64,000 nucleotides of DNA from Actinomycetota bacterium (GTDB lineage: Bacteria; Actinomycetota; Thermoleophilia; Gaiellales; Gaiellaceae): positions 92,334 to 156,333 of the forward strand of contig ML178785.1 of NCBI GenBank assembly GCA_004366385.1. The letters run 5' to 3'. A program made the translations under genes and the position numbers. Positions 1 to 7,662 of this stretch are shown here, piece by piece. The notes under the pieces are model-generated. The model was not told the DNA's origin. It did not search any database and saw only the letters and a program-made list of their open reading frames with translations. Positions within the stretch are counted from its first letter, which is position 1. Every line of letters starts with the position of its first letter.

Positions 1-292
1 TGAAGACGGCCGCGCCGAAGCCGGCGCCGGCGAGCGCGACCAGGGCGGCCGCCGTCCGGGAGAGCGAGCGCAGGAGCAGCGCCGCGCCGACCATCGCGCC
101 CGCGGCGGCCAGGATCGCGGCGACCGCGAGCCAGGCAGAGTCGGCGCCGTGCGCCGCGAGCGTGCTCACGTAGTCGCGCCGGTGCGAGTACGCGGGCTCG
201 GAAGCTGCGGCGACGAGGATCGCGATCCAGAAGCCGACTACGCCCACGAGCACCCCCGCCGCGACCCACGCGACTCGCGCTCCCGCGTGCAC
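1..292 (-). CDS. DUF998 family membrane protein (partial, 3' end outside window)
   Basis: Reading leftward from a GTG at 292-290 gives an open frame to the window edge (97 codons). It has a hydrophobic segment starting VAWVAAGVLVGVVGFWIAI, then the motif EPAYSHRRDYVSTLAAHG, then a second hydrophobic stretch rich in Ala and Leu. The segment-loop pattern with a YS..RDYVS..A motif resembles DUF998 integral membrane proteins, whose function is unknown. It follows the fdhA stop (298-300) by five bases, so it is probably the last known gene of the formate dehydrogenase operon. The family call rests on motif memory only. Confidence 0.6.
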   Translation of the reverse strand, partial: MHAGARVAWVAAGVLVGVVGFWIAILVAAASEPAYSHRRDYVSTLAAHGADSAWLAVAAILAAAGAMVGAALLLRSLSRTAAALVALAGAGFGAAVF

Positions 293-297
293 GGCCG

Positions 298-2988
298 CTA
301 CGCGACGGGCTCGACGCGCACCGCGGAGATCTTGAACTCCGGCGTGCCGATCAACGGGTCGCCGACGTCGTGCGTGAGCCAGTTCACCTTCTGCTCCGCG
401 AAGTGCAGCGCCATCCACACGAGCCCGGGGTAGACCCGCTCGGAGAGGTGCACGCGCGCCTCCAGGGCCCCGCGGCGGGAGAGGAGGCGGGCCCAGTCGC
501 CCTCCGCGAGCCCGAGGGCCGAGGCGTCCTCGGCCGAGATCTCGAAGAACGGGTCCTCCTGCTTCTCCGTGATCCCCGACTCGCGCATGGTCATCGTCGC
601 CGAGTTGTAGTGGTAGAGCGTTCTCCCGGTCGACAGGACGAGCGGGTACTCGGAGTCCGGCTCCTCGATCGGCCGCTGGTACTCGACCGGGTAGAACTTC
701 GCGCCACCCGGCCGGGCCGGTCGCGGCGCGTGCAGGAACTGCGTCCCGGGATGACCGAGCTCGGGGACGGGCCACTGGATCCCGTTCTCCTCGATCCGGT
801 CGTAGCGCAGGCCGTACCAGGCGGGTGCGAGATCGGCGAGCTCGTTCCAGACGGACTCCGCGTCCGGGTACTCGGGCCAGTGGGTGCCGAGCGCCCTGGC
901 GAGCAGGAGGACGATCTCGAGGTCGGTCTTCGCCTCGCCCGGGAGCGGCGCCGCCCTGCGCACGCGGCTGACGCGGCGCTCAGTGTTCGTGAAGGTGCCG
1001 TCCTTCTCCGCGAAGCTCGACGCCGGCAGCACGACGTGCGCGTGCTTGCTCGTCATGTCGTGGAGGAAGATGTCCTGCGAGAGCAGGAAGTCGAGTTTCC
1101 CGAGCCCCTCCTCGACGTGGCGCGCGTTCGGCTCCGTCTGGGCGGGGTTCTCGCCGATCAGGACGAGCGCGCGGACGCGCCCGTCGTGCAGCCCGCTCAT
1201 CATCTGGTCGAGGCGGTACCCCGGGGTCTCGGGCACCTCCGCGCCCCAGGCCTCGGAGAACTTGCGCCTGAGCTCGGGGTCGTCGACCGCCTGGTAGCCC
1301 GGCAGGTACATCGGGTTCGCGCCCGAGTCGTTCAGCCCCTGGACGTTGTTCTGGCCGCGGAGCGCGTTCAGGCCGGTCGACTCGTACCCGAGGTGGCCGG
1401 TCATGAGCACGAGGTTCGAGAGCGACCAGATGTTGTCGACGCCGCACGCGTGCTCGGTGATCCCGAGGGTGTAGAAGATCGCCGCGTGCCGCTCGGTCGC
1501 GTACTCGCGCGCGGTCGCGCGGATCGCCTCAGCGGGGACGCCGGTGACCTTCTCCGCGTCCTCCGGCGTGTAGCGCATGACGATCTCGCGGACGGCGTCG
1601 AAGTCCACGGTGTTGGCCCGGATGTACTCGTCGTCCTGCAGGCCCTCCTCCAGGATCACGTGCATCATCGCGTTGAGCAGCCAGACGTCGGTGCCGGGTC
1701 GGAGCTGGAGGTGGCGCTTCGCGAGCTTCGTCAGCCAGATCGCGCGCGGGTCGGCGACGACGAGCGTCGCGCCGTTCCGCACGGCCTTCTTGATCCTGAG
1801 CGCGAGGACCGGGTGAGCCTCCGTCGTGTTCGACCCGATGACGAACAGGAAGCGCGCGTTCTCGATCTCCGGGATGGAGTTGCTCGATGCTCCTCTGCCC
1901 AACGACCTGACCAGGCCGTAGAGAGTGGGACCGTGTCAGGTCGACTCGCACGAGTGAACCGAGTTCGTCCCGACCCCCGTGCGCGCGAGCTTCTGGATGA
2001 GGTAGTTCTCCTCGTTCGTCAGGCGCGCCGAGGAGAGGAAGCCGACCGCCTGCGGGCCGTGCTCGTCGATCACCTTGCGGAGCCCGGCCGCTGCGGTCTC
2101 GAGCGCGTGCTCCCACGTGGTGGGGTGCAGCTCGCCGTCCTCGCCGCGGACGAGGGGCCGGGTCAGGCGGTCCGGGTGGTGCACGAAGTTGAAGGCGAAG
2201 CGGCCCTTCACGCAGAGGTTGCCCTCGTTCGGCAGGTACTCGTCCTTCGACGTGACCTTCACGATGTGCTTCGTCCCGGGGTCGAGTTTGAGGTCGATCT
2301 GGCAGCCGACGCCGCAGTACGTGCACGTCGTCCGCACCTCCTCGAGCGCGGACTCGGGGCGCTCGGTGCCCTCCTCGAACTTCTCGTAGATCGCGCCCGT
2401 GGGGCACGTCGAGAGGCAGCCGCCGCAGAGCTCGCACTCGGTGTCGAGCCAGCTGAGGCCCCACGTCGGGACGATCCGCGAGTGGCCGCCGCGGCCCTCG
2501 AGGCTCAGGGCCGAGCACTGCATGACCTCCTGCGTGTAGCGGACGCAGCGCGCGCAGAGGATGCACGCGTCCGGGTCGTAGCCCATGAGCTGGTTGCGGT
2601 CGTCGTACTCCTCGCGCTTCGCGTCGGGGAGGATCACCGGCGCGTCGACGCCGAGCTCGGTCGCGAGGTCCCGGAGCTCGTTCGGCCGGCCGCCGGGCGA
2701 CGCGTTCAGGTGCTCGGAGAGGAGCATCTCGGTGAGGGTGCGCTGGTAGTCGGTGATCTGCCCGTTGGTGGAGATCGCCATCCCCTCGGCGACGCGCGTC
2801 GCGCACGCGGGCATGGGCCGCGGCGCGCCCTCGACGTCGACGACGCACATGCGGCAGCCGCCGTACGGGTCGAGCTTGTCGTCGTGGCAGAGGGTGGGGA
2901 TGAAGGTGCCGTGGCGCGCGGCCGCGTGGACGATCAGCTCGCCGTCCGAGGCGGTGACGGTACGCCCGTCGAGCGTGAACTCGACCAC
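298..2988 (-). CDS. fdhA: Selenocysteine-containing formate dehydrogenase alpha subunit (UGA at 1936-1938 read as Sec)
   Basis: Catalytic subunit of an NAD-linked molybdenum formate dehydrogenase (formate to CO2). The frame from GTG 2988 runs 350 codons to a TGA and then continues in the same frame for 545 more, giving 896 residues, a normal family length. Domains in order: plant-type 2Fe-2S (C34, C45, C48, C62), two 4Fe-4S ferredoxin motifs (CxxCxxC and CxxCxxCxxxCP), a Mo-bisMGD 4Fe-4S domain (TCTYCGVGC), then the molybdopterin domains. The TGA falls exactly where Sec or Cys ligates Mo: NSVHSCEST-U-HGPT, followed by IGSNTTEAHPV. A hairpin with a GGUC loop follows the UGA. The His/Cys cluster usual after the 2Fe-2S domain is missing: the aligned stretch SEHLNASPGG has no Cys. 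Weak RBS. The RAYT element lies 21 bp upstream. Confidence 0.9.
1902..1919 (-). promoter_or_regulatory. SECIS-like hairpin downstream of the fdhA UGA
   Basis: On the mRNA, 16 nt after the UGA codon, the sequence ACGGCCU-GGUC-AGGUCGU forms a 7-bp stem (one G-U pair) with a GGUC tetraloop at 1909-1912. A GGUC apical loop is what the E. coli fdhF SECIS presents to SelB. The UGA-to-loop distance here is 23 nt, within the range of bacterial SECIS elements. A CUCU/AGAG pairing could extend the lower stem. The coding sequence is preserved through it. Confidence 0.8.
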
Positions 2989-3008
2989 GGGGTCATCGTA
3001 CTGGCGTC

Positions 3009-3031
3009 TTAACCATCGGTGTCAGACACCG
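3009..3031 (+). repeat. Left terminal repeat of RAYT element (REP family A)
   Basis: TTAAC followed by two variable bases, TC, and the palindrome GGTGTCAGACACCG. It pairs with the inverted copy at 3657-3679. Confidence 0.75.
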
Positions 3032-3669
3032 ACCATGTCGTCGACGAAGGCGCGGTACACGGTCCTGGCTCGATCTGACGTGTCCCCGAAGTGCGACAGG
3101 ACGCGCTGGACGTCCAGAAACGAAGGCGGCCGCCCGAGCCCGGCCGACGCCCGGTAGCTGCTCCATGGCCACTGCTCTGGGCTGCCGCAGAGGCCGGCCT
3201 CGATCGGGTTCACGACCGTGTACCTGAGCGTCCACAGGAGTTGCGACTCTGTCTTCTGGTGAGTCGCTCCGAAGCGGTTCCTGAAGAGGTGCGCGTCGCG
3301 CCGGTGCCGGCGGTTGAACCGGAGGGCGTACCCGCCGTTGAGGGCTTGCATCGCGCGCGAGATCTGGCCGTCAATCGTCTCGACGACAAGGTGGTAGTGG
3401 TTCGACATGAGGCAGTATGCGAGGCAGCGAAGGTTCCACTTTCGAACCACGCGCGCAACGCAGTCGAGAAAGTCGACGCGGTCGGAGTCCAGGAGGAAGA
3501 TGGGCTGGCGGTTGCTGCCGCGCGTCCAGAGGTGGTACGCGGCTCCAGGAGCGAACTGTCGTGGCGCTCGACCCACTCGAGTGACGGTAGGCGCAATCCG
3601 CTCCGGCGCCGCTCGATGTGGATGAACTGGCGCTGAATTGTTGCGGTCGTTAAGACCGGTGTCTGACAC
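3022..3669 (-). CDS. REP-associated tyrosine transposase (RAYT, Y1/HUH family)
   Basis: A 215-residue single-strand DNA transposase of the IS200-like Y1 superfamily. It shows the HUH motif (LMSNHYHLVVET), the FNRRHRRDAHLFRNRF block, the catalytic tyrosine in LRYTVVNPIEAGL, and the RAYT signature WPWSSYRA near the C-terminus. RAYTs act on REP palindromes in trans rather than behaving like ordinary insertion sequences. The longest frame begins at a GTG inside the terminal palindrome. The conserved domain only begins around GRAPRQFAPGAAYHLWTRG (about residue 33), so translation may begin later. The catalytic core looks intact. Confidence 0.88.
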   Translation of the reverse strand: MSDTGLNDRNNSAPVHPHRAAPERIAPTVTRVGRAPRQFAPGAAYHLWTRGSNRQPIFLLDSDRVDFLDCVARVVRKWNLRCLAYCLMSNHYHLVVETIDGQISRAMQALNGGYALRFNRRHRRDAHLFRNRFGATHQKTESQLLWTLRYTVVNPIEAGLCGSPEQWPWSSYRASAGLGRPPSFLDVQRVLSHFGDTSDRARTVYRAFVDDMVGV

Positions 3670-3679
3670 CGACTGTTAA
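3657..3679 (-). repeat. Right terminal repeat of RAYT element (REP family A)
   Basis: Inverted copy of the left end. It contains the GTG start codon used by the longest transposase frame (3667-3669) and the fdhB stop codon. Confidence 0.75.
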
Positions 3680-5241
3680 CGCGCGATCTCCCCGAGCGGC
3701 TCGAAGAGCTCCGGCCAGTGCTGCATCGTGTTCCGCACCGGGAACGGCGCGGCCTGGCCGAGGCCGCAGATCGACGTCTTCTCCATCGCCAGCAGCCACT
3801 CGTCCACCTTCTCGCGGGACATCGTGGCGCGGCCGTGCTCGAGCTCCTCGCAGAGATGGTGGAGCGCGCGGTTCCCGATCCGGCACGGCGTGCACTTCTG
3901 GCACGACTCCTCGGCGAAGAAGCGCATGGTCTCGGTGAGCAGGCGGAGCGGGGAGTAGCTCGTCGGGAAGACCTGCACCGCGGCGGAGCCGGGGCCGGCG
4001 CCCCACTCGCTGAGGCCGTCGCGGGTCAGCGGGGCGTCGAGCGCGCCGGGCGGGAGGATGCCGCTCGCGGCGCCGCCGGGGACGATCGCGCCCGGCTCGT
4101 CGGAGAAGCCGCCGGCATGCTCCTCGATCAGCTCGCGGAGCGTGATCCCGTTCGGGGCCTCGTAGCAGCCCGGCTTCTCGACGGCACCCGAGACCGACCA
4201 CAGGCGCGTGCCCTTCGCATCGCGGGTGCCGAGGTGCGCCCACCACTCGCCCCCGTTCCGCAGGATCGCCGGGACGTGCGCGAGGGTCTCGACGTTGTTG
4301 ATCAGCGTCGGGCGACCGAGGTAGCCCACCTGCGCCGGGAAGGGCGGGCGCAGGCGCGGCATCGCGCGGCGCCCCTCCATCGACTCGAGCATCGCGGACT
4401 CCTCGCCCGCGATGTACGCGCCGGCACCGATCACGAGCTCGAGCGAGAGGCCGTCGAGCAGCCCGGCGGCGCGGTACTCGTCGAGCGCATGCTCGAGCCG
4501 TGCGCGTGAGGTCGCGTACTCCTCGCGCAGGTAGATCCAGCCCTCGCTCGCCTCCGCGAAGCGCATCGCGATCACGACGCCCTCGAGGAAGAGGTGCGGG
4601 CGGAGCTCCATCACATACCGGTCCTTGATCGTCCCCGGCTCGCCCTCGTCGGCGTTCACGACCACGCAGCGGGGAGGCGGCTCGCGCGCGACGGCCTCCC
4701 ACTTGATCCCGGTCGGGAACCCGGCGCCGCCGTAGCCGGTGAGGCCGGCCGCCTTCAGCTCGGACACGATGTGCTCGCGCGAGGGGAGGGAGGCGAGGAG
4801 CTCGAGCCCGCCGCGCGCGCGGTAGTCCTCGAGCGTGTCGTCCCGCTGCCCGAGGCCGAGCACTGGCCCGTCGTTCGTCTCGTGGGTGACCGCGGGGACG
4901 ACCTCGTCGCCGCGCGTCATGACCGGCGCGAGGTCACAGTGGCCGAGGCAGGCGACCTCGATCGCGCCGGGTGTGTCCGCGAGCAGGTCGCGGCCGCCGA
5001 AGCAGTCGCAGACGGGGCCGGTGCACACTCGCGGCGTCTCCACCGGCACCTGGAGGAACGAGTAGAACGAGACGACCTCGTGCACCTCGCCGCGGCAGAT
5101 GTTCATGTGGTCGGCGACGGCGTCCGAGAGCTCCATCGTGATCGGGCCGACCGCGCGGCGGACGCGGCCGAGGTTGTCGAGCAGGCGCGTCCGTTCGATC
5201 GGGAGCTGCGGGAGCAGCGTCGCGAGCCTGGTCACGTCCAC
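3676..5241 (-). CDS. fdhB: NAD-dependent formate dehydrogenase beta subunit, NuoE-NuoF fusion
   Basis: Diaphorase subunit passing electrons from FdhA to NAD+. Residues about 1-125 are a NuoE-like thioredoxin-fold 2Fe-2S domain (C73, C78, C98, C102). The remainder is NuoF-like: GYGGAGFPTGIKW and NADEGEPGTIKDR for FMN/NAD binding, GAGAYIAGEESAM, INNVETLAHVPAIL, and a C-terminal 4Fe-4S motif (ESCQKCTPCRIG...SICGLGQ). It heads the operon with fdhA downstream. A TAGGAT box 6 nt before the GTG at 5241 suggests a leaderless start. Its stop codon lies within the terminal repeat of the inserted RAYT element, so its extreme C-terminus may have been redefined by that insertion. Confidence 0.9.
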   Translation of the reverse strand: MDVTRLATLLPQLPIERTRLLDNLGRVRRAVGPITMELSDAVADHMNICRGEVHEVVSFYSFLQVPVETPRVCTGPVCDCFGGRDLLADTPGAIEVACLGHCDLAPVMTRGDEVVPAVTHETNDGPVLGLGQRDDTLEDYRARGGLELLASLPSREHIVSELKAAGLTGYGGAGFPTGIKWEAVAREPPPRCVVVNADEGEPGTIKDRYVMELRPHLFLEGVVIAMRFAEASEGWIYLREEYATSRARLEHALDEYRAAGLLDGLSLELVIGAGAYIAGEESAMLESMEGRRAMPRLRPPFPAQVGYLGRPTLINNVETLAHVPAILRNGGEWWAHLGTRDAKGTRLWSVSGAVEKPGCYEAPNGITLRELIEEHAGGFSDEPGAIVPGGAASGILPPGALDAPLTRDGLSEWGAGPGSAAVQVFPTSYSPLRLLTETMRFFAEESCQKCTPCRIGNRALHHLCEELEHGRATMSREKVDEWLLAMEKTSICGLGQAAPFPVRNTMQHWPELFEPLGEIAR

Positions 5242-5247
5242 GCCTCG

Positions 5248-5253
5248 ATCCTA
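5248..5253 (-). promoter_or_regulatory. Candidate -10 box for fdhB (leaderless)
   Basis: TAGGAT on the minus strand, 6 nt before the GTG start. This implies a transcript starting at or very near the start codon. Confidence 0.55.
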
Positions 5254-5328
5254 CGCAGCGCGCCACGGTCTCGTTCGGACGTCGACCTGGGTGGGAACGG
5301 CGAGACCGTGCCGGAGAGACGCCGGTGC

Positions 5329-5334
5329 TACGTT
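5329..5334 (+). promoter_or_regulatory. Candidate -10 box for META lipoprotein (leaderless)
   Basis: TACGTT, 6 nt before GTG 5341. No Shine-Dalgarno sequence is present. Confidence 0.5.
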
Positions 5335-5340
5335 CGAGCC

Positions 5341-6093
5341 GTGACGCCGGCCGTCGCCTCGCTCGCCCTTCTCCTCGCCGCCGCGCTCGCAGCCGGCTGT
5401 GGCGGGGACGGGGCGGACACCGGCGCGCCCAGGCTCGACGGCGTCTCCTGGATCCTCACGGGCGGGGTCGACGTGGAGGGCTGGGAGACAGCGACTCCGA
5501 GCATCGCCTTCGACGGGGCGAGACTGGGCGGTTTCACCGGCTGCAACTCGTACGGCGCCGACTACACGTTGGACGGCAGCAGCCTGGCGCTCGGCGAGGT
5601 CTCGATGACGCTCATCGGCTGCCCGTCGCCTGCGGCTGACGTCGAGCGTGCGTTCCTCGCGGCGCTCGAGCGCGTCGCCGCATGGCGCATCGACGACGAG
5701 CTCGTCCTCCTCTCCGCCGACGACGCGGAGCCGCTCCGCTTCGAGCCCGCGACGCCGGTCGGGTCGTGGCACGTGGTCGACAGCGGCGGGCTCGAGAACT
5801 TGATCCCGGGCGTGCGGATGACTGCGACGTTCACCGAGGGGGGTGACGTCCGGGGCGGCGCGGGCTGCAACACGTACCGGGCGACGTACACGACGGACGG
5901 AGGCGCGATCGAGATCTCGCCCCCGGCTGCGACGAGGAAGCACTGCGCCGAGCCCGAGGGGGTCATGGAGCAGGAGGCCGCGTTCCTCGCCGCGCTCGCG
6001 GGCGCCGAGCGCTTCCAGGTCCACGGCAATTCGCTCATGCTCACGCGCGCGGACGGGATCCCCCTCGTCTCGTTCGGGCGGCGCGGCTCGTAG
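5341..6093 (+). CDS. Lipoprotein with two META (DUF306) domains
   Basis: A 250-residue exported lipoprotein. A hydrophobic signal ends in the lipobox LAAGC (Cys20). Two homologous META repeats follow: LDGVSWILTG...GGFTGCNSYGADYT with a Cys pair, and VGSWHVVDSG...GGAGCNTYRATYT with a matching Cys pair. HslJ/META proteins are envelope proteins of poorly known function, linked to heat and antibiotic stress in E. coli. The frame is open further upstream, but the lipobox and the TACGTT box six bases ahead both favour the GTG at 5341. It is divergent from fdhB. Confidence 0.85.
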   Translation: MTPAVASLALLLAAALAAGCGGDGADTGAPRLDGVSWILTGGVDVEGWETATPSIAFDGARLGGFTGCNSYGADYTLDGSSLALGEVSMTLIGCPSPAADVERAFLAALERVAAWRIDDELVLLSADDAEPLRFEPATPVGSWHVVDSGGLENLIPGVRMTATFTEGGDVRGGAGCNTYRATYTTDGGAIEISPPAATRKHCAEPEGVMEQEAAFLAALAGAERFQVHGNSLMLTRADGIPLVSFGRRGS

Positions 6094-6094
6094 C

Positions 6095-6508
6095 TCAGTC
6101 GTCCGCCGGAGAGCGCCTGAGCCGCTTCTTCTCGCCCCGCCGCCTCTTCTCGGCGAGACGCCGCTCGCGCGAGGCTGGGCTGGGTTTCGTCGCCACCCGC
6201 CGCCGAGGCACCGCCAGCGCGGCCCGCAGCTTCTCCACCAGCCGCTCGACGGCGAGCTCCCGGTTCCGCGCCTGGCTCCGCTCGTCCTGCGCGACCGCCC
6301 TCAGCACCGGCCCGGCGCGCGTCACAACCCGCCGCTTCTGCGTGTCGGTCAGCGCGGACGAGGCCTCCACGTCGAAGACGGCCTCGACGCGCGTGGACGA
6401 CTTCTGCGCGTGCTGCCCGCCCGGGCCGCTCGAGCGCGATACGCGCAGCTTGATCTCGGAGAGCGGCAGCAGGACGGAGCGCGTGACACGAATAAGATCC
6501 CGCTCCAT
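6095..6508 (-). CDS. arfB: ArfB-type peptidyl-tRNA hydrolase (ribosome rescue factor)
   Basis: A 137-residue release-factor-like protein that would free stalled ribosomes by hydrolysing peptidyl-tRNA. The GGQ catalytic motif sits in RVSRSSGPGGQHAQKSST (GGQ about 30-32). A basic Arg/Lys-rich C-terminal tail (RRLAEKRRRGEKKRLRRS) matches the ArfB/YaeJ tail that enters the mRNA channel. The stop-codon-recognition domain of true release factors is absent. The ATG at 6508 is chosen because it places the catalytic domain at the N-terminus as in the family. That codon overlaps the ATG of the divergent HAD gene (CATGG). The gene is convergent with the lipoprotein gene. Confidence 0.88.
   Translation of the reverse strand: MERDLIRVTRSVLLPLSEIKLRVSRSSGPGGQHAQKSSTRVEAVFDVEASSALTDTQKRRVVTRAGPVLRAVAQDERSQARNRELAVERLVEKLRAALAVPRRRVATKPSPASRERRLAEKRRRGEKKRLRRSPADD
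6493..6498 (+). promoter_or_regulatory. Candidate -10 box for the HAD-acpS-nnr-alr operon
   Basis: TAAGAT, 8 nt before ATG 6507, lying inside the start of the divergent arfB gene. Confidence 0.5.
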
Positions 6509-7301
6509 GGCCTGCATTCTCCTCGACGTCGACGGCGTGCTGCACGTCTCCGGTGAGCCGATCCCTGGGGCGGCAGGCGCCGTCTCGGATCTCCGGCGCG
6601 CCGGCCACAAGCTCCGCTTCGTGACCAACAACTCGACGCGCCCGCGAGCCCGGCTGGCCGACGAGCTGCGCGCGATCGGCTTCGAGCTGGAGAACGAGGA
6701 GCTTCAGACCACTCCGGGCGCGGCCGCCCGCGAGCTCGCCGGGAAGCGCGTCCTCGCGCTCGTGATGTCGGACGTCGTGCCCGATCTCGACGGGCTCGAG
6801 CTCGTCGGTCACGACGCGGAGGCGGTGCTGATCGGCGGCTGTGACGAGACGCTGGAGCCGAACCAGGTCTTCAGCTACATGAACCTCGGCCGCGCGTTCT
6901 CCGAGATCCAGCTGGGTGCGTCGTTCTACTGCCTGCACAAGAACAAGTGGTGGCAGACGAGCCGGGGGCCGATGCTCGATGCGGGCGCGTTCGTCGCCGG
7001 GCTCGAGTACGCGACGGGCGTCGAGGCGACCGTGCTCGGCAAGCCGAGCCCGTCGTACTTCGCGGCCGCGCTCGACGCCCTCGACGCGGAGCCTGAGCTG
7101 ACGTGGCTCGTCACCGACGACGTCGAGGCGGACATCCGCGGCGCGCGGCTCTTCGGGATGAAGACCGCACTCGTGCGCACCGGGAAGTTCCGCCCCGAGA
7201 CGCTGGAGGTGGCGGAGGCGTCGCCCGACATCGTCGCCTCGTCGCTGGCCGTCTTCCCCGAGCTGCTCGAGGAGGATCTTCGCGGAGGGCTCTCGGCGTG
7301 A
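6507..7301 (+). CDS. HAD superfamily hydrolase, subfamily IIA
   Basis: A 264-residue phosphatase-like protein resembling LHPP/HDHD2/NagD-type HAD IIA enzymes. Motif I is LLDVDGVL (D7, D9), motif II FVTNNSTRPR, the motif III Lys is in GKPSPSYF, and motif IV is VTDDVEADIRGA. The substrate cannot be read from sequence. It is the first gene of a run of overlapping genes: its TGA overlaps the GTG of acpS. Confidence 0.85.
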   Translation: MACILLDVDGVLHVSGEPIPGAAGAVSDLRRAGHKLRFVTNNSTRPRARLADELRAIGFELENEELQTTPGAAARELAGKRVLALVMSDVVPDLDGLELVGHDAEAVLIGGCDETLEPNQVFSYMNLGRAFSEIQLGASFYCLHKNKWWQTSRGPMLDAGAFVAGLEYATGVEATVLGKPSPSYFAAALDALDAEPELTWLVTDDVEADIRGARLFGMKTALVRTGKFRPETLEVAEASPDIVASSLAVFPELLEEDLRGGLSA

Positions 7302-7657
7302 AGGTCGGCGTCGACCTGATCGAGATCGAGCGCGTGCGCCGCGCGCTCGAGCGTCCCGGCTTCCGTGACCGCTGCTTCACGAAGGCCGAGCAGGCGTACT
7401 GCGACTCGCGCGTGCGGCCGGAGGAGAGCTACGCGGGCCGCTTCGCCGCGAAGGAGGCAGTCGGGAAGGCGCTCGGCTGTGGCGTCCGGTTCACGTGGAG
7501 GGAGGTCGAGATCGTGGGTCGGCCGAAGCCGGGTGTGAAGCTCTCCGGGCGCACCGCTGCGTTCGCGGAGCGCGTCCGCGCGGGTGCGATCGACCTCTCG
7601 ATGACGCACTCGCGCGAGCTCGCGGCTGCGATCGCGGTCGTGTCGCCTCGAGCCTGA
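7298..7657 (+). CDS. acpS: Holo-[acyl-carrier-protein] synthase
   Basis: A 119-residue AcpS that transfers 4'-phosphopantetheine from CoA to the acyl carrier protein of fatty acid synthesis. The N-terminal GVDLIEIERVRR carries the Mg-binding Asp6. The second signature RFAAKEAVGKALG carries the metal Glu53 and the catalytic Lys. The GTG overlaps the preceding stop (GTGA), indicating translational coupling. The linkage acpS-nnr-alr is common in bacteria, which supports the call. Confidence 0.93.
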   Translation: MKVGVDLIEIERVRRALERPGFRDRCFTKAEQAYCDSRVRPEESYAGRFAAKEAVGKALGCGVRFTWREVEIVGRPKPGVKLSGRTAAFAERVRAGAIDLSMTHSRELAAAIAVVSPRA

Positions 7658-7662
7658 TCGCT

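Larger units (their letters stand above)
3009..3679. mobile_element. RAYT element with 23-bp imperfect terminal inverted repeats
   Basis: A single transposase gene is bounded by near-identical inverted ends: TTAACCATCGGTGTCAGACACCG at 3009-3031, and the complement of TTAACAGTCGGTGTCAGACACCG at 3657-3679, matching at 21 of 23 positions. Each end contains the palindrome GGTGTCNGACACC. The unit lies between fdhB and fdhA, which normally form one operon. The fdhB stop codon (TTA, 3676-3678) lies inside the right repeat. I see no obvious target-site duplication. Confidence 0.75.

Noticed and set aside
298-1902. A separate 534-residue molybdopterin oxidoreductase gene
   Set aside because: It begins in mid-domain, is in the same frame as the upstream half, and the intervening TGA aligns with the Sec/Cys Mo ligand. 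It is the C-terminal part of fdhA.
370-3012. 880-residue open frame on the plus strand opposite fdhA
   Set aside because: Composition is Arg/Val/Leu/Asp-rich with no domains. It is a GC-driven shadow of the minus-strand gene. Similar shadows lie opposite ileS (22618-25374), valS and the tig-clpX region.
3022-3669. A typical IS200/IS605 insertion sequence
   Set aside because: The gene has the RAYT-type WPWSSY signature, palindromic REP-like ends and no tnpB or subterminal IS200 hairpin pattern.
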